A DNA stretch of 64,000 nt from an uncultured Lachnospiraceae bacterium. Lineage in GTDB: Bacteria; Bacillota; Clostridia; Lachnospirales; Lachnospiraceae. Location: NCBI GenBank assembly GCA_947382625.1, contig CANDAG010000008.1, positions 1 through 64,000 of the forward strand, written 5' to 3'. Each line of letters opens with the position of its first letter. The stretch's first letter is position 1. Below the pieces are notes generated by a model. That model made no database searches. It was not told the DNA's origin and saw only the letters and a list, made by a program, of their open reading frames with translations. Made by a program: the position numbers and the translations under genes. Below are positions 62,025-64,000 of the stretch, piece by piece.

Positions 62025-62810
62025 ATGAAACAATATAAGGCAGTCATTTACGGCGCCTCCGTGAAGGGCATCGGTATCGCAATGCAGCTTCCGGAGCAGA
62101 CGCTGGTGGTGGAAAAAACAAGTCTTGCGGCGAGAGAATTTGTAAGCGCGCTGGTGCCGGGGGAGGGAAGCTGGGAGGCTAAAACGGAGCCCGGAAAAGG
62201 ATTGGAAGCGCGCTATCGCCAAAAAGGAATACTGACAGAAGGAAAGCCGATCCAGATCGCGGCGGCCGCCCCCGTAATGTTTGAAACGATCCGGGACGCG
62301 CAGATCCGGGTATTATTCGGGACAGACCTTAAGGTCTGCCGTGCAGACGGAAAAAATATTGTGACCTGCTATAATGACTCCGGAATTTTTCAGGTCTGCG
62401 CAGAGCACATATATGACTGGGAGCAGGAAGCCGCAGAAAAACCGGAGTATGGGAAATATATCAACGCATTACTGTATTGCGACGATCCTTCCCGGATCAT
62501 AGAATGGGAAAACCGCCGGGGAGGGATCCGGGTGCTGGAATATGCACATCCGGATATGAAGCTTTTTTGTTATCCCCTTGACCGGGAGGACGACTGGATC
62601 GCGGCAAGGGAAAAGCTGCACAGCTTCTGGAAAAACCGGCCCGGCCGGCTGGCACCTTGGAAAATAGCGTCGGTTGCCTCCGCCTTTGCCTGGCTGAAGG
62701 AGACAGGAGAAAAAGGAGAGCTGCTGCAGCCACTGTACGGAAATCTGCTGGGGGCTTTCGAGAGCGGCGTAGAGTTGGGAAAACAGTGGAAAGAAGAAGT
62801 TAAAATCTGA
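62025..62810 (+). CDS. unrecognised Rossmann-like partner protein
   Basis: A 261-residue protein 19 bases after the flavoprotein and with GGAGAC before its ATG. The start YKAVIYGASVKGIGIAMQLP and VVEKTSLAA look like an FAD-binding Rossmann half in which the usual GxGxxG is changed to GASVKG. No other cofactor site is evident. It may be a subunit of the flavoprotein or a degenerate paralogue kept as a regulator or scaffold. Confidence 0.5.
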   Translation: MKQYKAVIYGASVKGIGIAMQLPEQTLVVEKTSLAAREFVSALVPGEGSWEAKTEPGKGLEARYRQKGILTEGKPIQIAAAAPVMFETIRDAQIRVLFGTDLKVCRADGKNIVTCYNDSGIFQVCAEHIYDWEQEAAEKPEYGKYINALLYCDDPSRIIEWENRRGGIRVLEYAHPDMKLFCYPLDREDDWIAAREKLHSFWKNRPGRLAPWKIASVASAFAWLKETGEKGELLQPLYGNLLGAFESGVELGKQWKEEVKI

Positions 62811-62837
62811 TAAAATGCTAATAAAATGAGGTAAGAT

Positions 62838-63803
62838 ATGGACAAGATCATAATTCTGGATGGTTATACGGAAAATCCCGGAGATTTAAGCTGGGATGGA
62901 TTTCACAAATATGGAGAGGTCACTGTTTATGACAGAACGAGACCTGAGGAAATTGCAGAAAGGATCGGGGATGCGGGGATCGTCCTGACCAATAAGACGC
63001 CGCTGGATGAGAGCATTATGGCCCGGTGCCCGAAGCTCCGGTATATCGGGGTGCTGGCAACAGGGTTCAATGTGGTGGATGTCAAAGCGGCGGCAGAGAG
63101 GAATATTATCGTTACCAATATTCCGGAGTACGGGACAGATACCGTGGCTCAGTATACGATGGCCTTATTACTGGAGCTCTGCCATCATGTGGGCGCACAT
63201 TCCGACAGTGTCAGAAAGGGAGAATGGGAGAAGAGTCCCGACTTTTGTTACTGGAGGTTCCCGCAGATAGAATTAAGCGGCAAGACAATGGGAATCGTGG
63301 GATACGGAAGGATCGGGAAGAAGGTGGCAAGACTGGCGGAGGCCTTTGGCATGAGGGTGCTGGTTCATTCCGGGCATACGCTAAGCGAAGAAGAGCTGTC
63401 GGAAAATATCCGGCAAAAGCCCTTTAAGGAGCTGCTTGGGGAGTCTGATGTGATTTCTCTGCACTGTCCTCTGACTGCGGAAACCAGGGGACTGATCGAT
63501 CGGGAAATAATTGCACAGATGAAGGATGGCGTTTTGATCCTCAACGATTCCCGGGGACCGCTGATCGTGGAGGAGGACTTAAGGGAAGCTCTGATCAGCG
63601 GGAAGGTGGCGGGAGCGGCAGTGGATGTGCTTTCGGCAGAGCCGCCTGCGGGAAATCCCCTTCAGGACGCCCCCAATATGCTGATCACGCCCCACATTGC
63701 ATGGGCGTCAAAGGAAGCAAGACAGCGGCTGATGCAGACGGCGGAGGAAAACCTCCATGCATTTCTGGAAGGAACACCCATACATGTTGTTTCAAATAAA
63801 TAA
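62838..63803 (+). CDS. D-isomer 2-hydroxyacid dehydrogenase
   Basis: A 321-residue NAD-dependent dehydrogenase. It has the NAD motif GIVGYGRIGKKVA (centre), the second segment LITPHIAWASKEAR with catalytic His, the catalytic Glu in DVLSAEPP, and NDSRGPLI with the catalytic Arg. It is closest in pattern to glycerate or hydroxypyruvate reductases. It is 27 bases after the partner protein, so it probably reduces or oxidises a hydroxyacid made in the same pathway. Confidence 0.9.
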   Translation: MDKIIILDGYTENPGDLSWDGFHKYGEVTVYDRTRPEEIAERIGDAGIVLTNKTPLDESIMARCPKLRYIGVLATGFNVVDVKAAAERNIIVTNIPEYGTDTVAQYTMALLLELCHHVGAHSDSVRKGEWEKSPDFCYWRFPQIELSGKTMGIVGYGRIGKKVARLAEAFGMRVLVHSGHTLSEEELSENIRQKPFKELLGESDVISLHCPLTAETRGLIDREIIAQMKDGVLILNDSRGPLIVEEDLREALISGKVAGAAVDVLSAEPPAGNPLQDAPNMLITPHIAWASKEARQRLMQTAEENLHAFLEGTPIHVVSNK

Positions 63804-63828
63804 ACCGAAAGGATAGGAGAAAACAAAA

Positions 63829-64000
63829 ATGGCAGGATGGACCACACTTGAAAATCTTCTGAAAGGCGAAATGATACAGAGAAGAGAGGAAGGCTGCGAT
63901 GTAGAAGGCTTTGAACAAAGGCTGAAGGAGGCGGAGGGAGACCGCGATACACTTAACAGCCTCTATGATGAGCTCATGGCCTTAGAGCCGGAGGGGGACT
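63829..64000 (+). CDS. start of a gene, possibly ADP-ribosylglycohydrolase family (cut by window end)
   Basis: The first 57 codons are present. The opening AGWTTLENLLKGEMIQRREE and LYDELMALEPEGD resemble N-termini of ADP-ribosylglycohydrolase-family proteins found in Lachnospiraceae carbohydrate clusters, but no catalytic residue is inside the window. AGGAGA precedes the ATG, 25 bases after the dehydrogenase, so it is in the same operon. Confidence 0.45.
   Translation, partial: MAGWTTLENLLKGEMIQRREEGCDVEGFEQRLKEAEGDRDTLNSLYDELMALEPEGD

Noticed and set aside
1-64000. CRISPR array, tRNA or rRNA gene, transposase
   Set aside because: No regularly spaced identical repeats with unique spacers, no tRNA-like cloverleaf with TTCGA/GGTTC arms and no DDE-type transposase were seen by eye; a tRNA scan and IS search would be needed to be certain.

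Overview
The window looks like a chromosomal segment of a gut Lachnospiraceae-type Firmicute (Clostridia). This rests on strong AGGAGG ribosome-binding sites with frequent GTG/TTG starts, a broken spore-type polysaccharide deacetylase, msm/LplB-type sugar ABC transporters without their own ATPase gene, a dockerin/cohesin pair, and many genes for harvesting host or plant glycans. It is an inference from gene content; no rRNA or tRNA gene is present to confirm it.

Layout. 0.1-1.2 kb: a PerR/Fur-type regulator with a perfect 7-1-7 operator on its own promoter, followed by rubrerythrin (peroxide defence). 1.3-3.4 kb: a Gfo/Idh/MocA oxidoreductase divergent from an AraC regulator. 3.6-10.8 kb: a 1,895-residue secreted M60 (mucinase-like) metallopeptidase with a dockerin, then a membrane protein with a cohesin-like domain and a strongly basic tail. 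10.8-16.7 kb: gene scars, then GH42 and GH2 beta-galactosidases. 16.8-20.6 kb: an Ltp-repeat surface protein and a metNIQ methionine importer. 20.8-22.4 kb: an AraC regulator with a long helical C-terminus. 22.4-25.4 kb: an AT-rich island with a frameshifted DUF3841 gene and an ATPase plus TOPRIM pair that looks like an anti-phage module. 25.4-31 kb: a GH2 glucuronidase-like enzyme with a TetR regulator, DUF308, radical SAM and LPG-synthase-like membrane genes, and a truncated pdaB.

31.4-38.5 kb: an AraC-controlled sugar ABC importer (two permeases, one lipoprotein) followed by two Gfo/Idh/MocA enzymes. 38.6-40.9 kb: hipBA toxin-antitoxin and an esterase. 41.5-50.0 kb: a LacI-controlled operon with a second ABC importer and two GH32-type enzymes, one carrying Glu at the usual nucleophile position. 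50.3-51.8 kb: a GH29 fucosidase with three helically phased repeats upstream. 51.8-53.8 kb: a mobile-element scar with a response-regulator fragment, an XRE membrane regulator and a GH31 remnant. 53.8-60 kb: a GH5-like hydrolase convergent with, and overlapping, a GH3 plus beta-helix operon. 60.1-64 kb: an FAD oxidoreductase, a small partner, a D-hydroxyacid dehydrogenase and the start of a further gene.

The parts fit a foraging lifestyle: a surface peptidase opens glycoproteins, importers bring in oligosaccharides, and cytoplasmic hydrolases and Gfo/Idh oxidoreductases break them down under local AraC, LacI and TetR control. Two families of short intergenic hairpins are scattered between genes. 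One of them, with five copies, shows compensatory base changes in both stems and is the most novel nucleic-acid feature seen here.
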